Source: Streptomyces sp. TBY4 (GTDB taxonomy: Bacteria; Actinomycetota; Actinomycetes; Streptomycetales; Streptomycetaceae). From it: a DNA stretch of 64,000 nucleotides. How positions within the stretch are numbered: position 1 is the stretch's first letter; every line of letters begins with the position of its first letter. The stretch lies in NCBI RefSeq assembly GCF_024213195.1, contig NZ_JANAVF010000002.1, positions 496,001 to 560,000 of the forward strand, read 5' to 3'. Both the position numbers and the translations under genes were made by a program. The notes below the pieces were generated by a model, which did no database searches, was not told the DNA's origin, and worked only from the letters and a program-made list of their open reading frames with translations. Of the stretch, positions 62,997 to 64,000 are shown in pieces.

Positions 62997-64000
62997 ATGA
63001 GATCACGCATGCCCCACGGCGGCCTCGCGAGGACCGCCACCCGGGCCCTGACCACCGCGCTGGCCACCGGCGCCCTCCTCATCGGCGCGCTCCCCGCCAC
63101 GGCGGCCCCCCTCGCACCCGCCTCCGCGGCCGACGCCCCCGTCGCGCTGACCGGCGAGCAGCTGGCCGCGTCCTGGACCGGCCCGCTGAGCACCCGGGGC
63201 CGGTACATCGTCGACGCCGACGGCGACCGCTTCAAGCTGAAGGCGAGCAACTGGGCCGGCGCCCAGGGCACCTGGGAGGGCAGCGGCAGCCAGAGCGACG
63301 TCGCGAACCACCAGGCGGACCAGATGTCGAACAACATCCCGCTCGGCCTGGACCGGACCCCGATCAGCCGGATCCTCGCCGACTTCCACGCGCTGGGCCT
63401 GAACAGCATCCGGCTTCCCTACGCCGACGCCATGATCGACGACCGCACCCCGGTGCCGGACCACGCCGTCGCGGCCAACCCGCAGCTGGAGGACAAGACC
63501 CCGCTCGAGGTCTTCGACGCGGTGGTCAAGGCCCTCACCGACGACGGCTTCGCCGTCATCCTCAACAACCACACCACCACCTACCGCTTCTGCTGCTCCC
63601 TCGACGGCAACGAACGCTGGAACACCAGCCAGACCACCGGGAAGTGGATCGACAACTGGCTGTTCCTGGTGAACCGCTACAAGTCGAACAAGCGGGTCGT
63701 CGGCGCGGATCTGCGCAACGAGGTCCGCAGGGACTTCAACAACGACCCGAACTGGGGCTGGGGCAACGATCACGACCTGTACAACGCCTACCAGCTGGCC
63801 GGCAACAGGATCCTCGAAGCCGACCCGGACATGCTCGTCATCATGGAGGGCATCAACTGGCAGGGCATCCCGCAGGGCATGTTCCCCCACGGCCGGCCGA
63901 CGCTCACCCCGGTCCGCAACCTGTCCAACACCCTGATCAACTCCGGCAAGCTGGTCTACGCGGCCCACTTCTACGGCTTCACGGGCCCCAACCACACCGG
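62997..64000 (+). CDS. Secreted GH5 glycoside hydrolase, 5' part
   Basis: The open frame runs from an ATG at 62997, with GGAGGA upstream, to the window edge, giving 334 residues without a stop. An N-terminal signal peptide (basic start, LTTALATGALLIGALPATAAP, cleavage near AASA) indicates secretion. The catalytic domain has NSIRLPYADAM, FAVILNNHTTT, the acid/base Glu in GADLRNEVRRD and MLVIMEGINWQG. These fit clan GH-A, family 5. The nucleophile Glu lies beyond the window. Its position after the ABC operon suggests it releases the oligosaccharide that is imported; cellulase, mannanase or another specificity cannot be decided. Confidence 0.88.
   Translation, partial: MRSRMPHGGLARTATRALTTALATGALLIGALPATAAPLAPASAADAPVALTGEQLAASWTGPLSTRGRYIVDADGDRFKLKASNWAGAQGTWEGSGSQSDVANHQADQMSNNIPLGLDRTPISRILADFHALGLNSIRLPYADAMIDDRTPVPDHAVAANPQLEDKTPLEVFDAVVKALTDDGFAVILNNHTTTYRFCCSLDGNERWNTSQTTGKWIDNWLFLVNRYKSNKRVVGADLRNEVRRDFNNDPNWGWGNDHDLYNAYQLAGNRILEADPDMLVIMEGINWQGIPQGMFPHGRPTLTPVRNLSNTLINSGKLVYAAHFYGFTGPNHT

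Overview
The window is about 72% G+C by eye, with codon use, gene families and GTG/TTG starts typical of Streptomyces or a close relative. Markers include a WhiB protein, a CatR-type Fur regulator divergent from katG, DUF6479, DUF5685, a GAF/SpoIIE phosphatase, and CYTH-CHAD and ROK/ABC sugar loci. No rRNA, tRNA, CRISPR array, transposase or phage module was seen. The many stress proteins, single-gene units and gene remnants in the first 26 kb look like accessory or chromosome-arm DNA.

Region 1 (1-26.5 kb) is a stress and redox region. It holds a broken DUF6766 gene, a YihY/holin-like/DUF3618/DUF4235 envelope run, a CPA1 antiporter, the large catalase KatE, a STAS protein, a flavodoxin-like reductase, an aldo/keto reductase, a CBM48-only protein and a HAD phosphatase. 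It also holds a tightly coupled nucleotidyltransferase-BON-metallophosphoesterase operon, KatG with a divergent CatR-like repressor, a heme-oxygenase-like protein, a CBS pair, CYTH-CHAD, PRC-barrel, WhiB and a GAF-SpoIIE phosphatase. It ends with a two-gene flavin oxidoreductase system. At least six gene remnants lie among these genes: LLM oxidoreductase, GNAT-like, SDR, PrmC-like methyltransferase, PPK2 and DUF6766.

Region 2 (26.5-37.2 kb) looks like a terpenoid locus. It has a polyprenyl diphosphate synthase convergent with an FAD-dependent desaturase/dehydroxylase-like enzyme, then a YbdK-type ligase and an unknown protein. A class I terpene cyclase directly coupled to a cytochrome P450 follows, then a very large LAL-type ATPase regulator.

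Region 3 (37.3-48.7 kb) is the most unusual part. A DUF5685 protein with a Gly/Cys-rich tail converges on a six-gene minus-strand chain in which every junction overlaps. In transcription order the chain is a GT4 glycosyltransferase, a SAM methyltransferase, a 1368-residue AftD/DUF3367-like membrane glycosyltransferase, a free-standing condensation-domain acyltransferase, a DMT-family membrane protein and a Trm112-like protein. A DUF3068/PorA-family protein lies upstream. I infer an acylated, methylated surface glycan pathway that I cannot match to a characterised one.

Region 4 (48.9-64 kb) carries a CdaR/PucR-type regulator, an AI-2E family exporter, a GNAT enzyme, a uridine-kinase-like gene whose 3' end runs out of frame into a RidA remnant, and a SixA phosphatase. 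A phytanoyl-CoA dioxygenase-like oxygenase is coupled to an AraC regulator. The last block is a sugar-utilisation locus: GH36 alpha-galactosidase, a divergent ROK repressor, an ABC binding protein with two permeases but no local ATPase, and a secreted GH5 enzyme that runs off the end.

Names come from reading translations and recalled family motifs; no database search was run.
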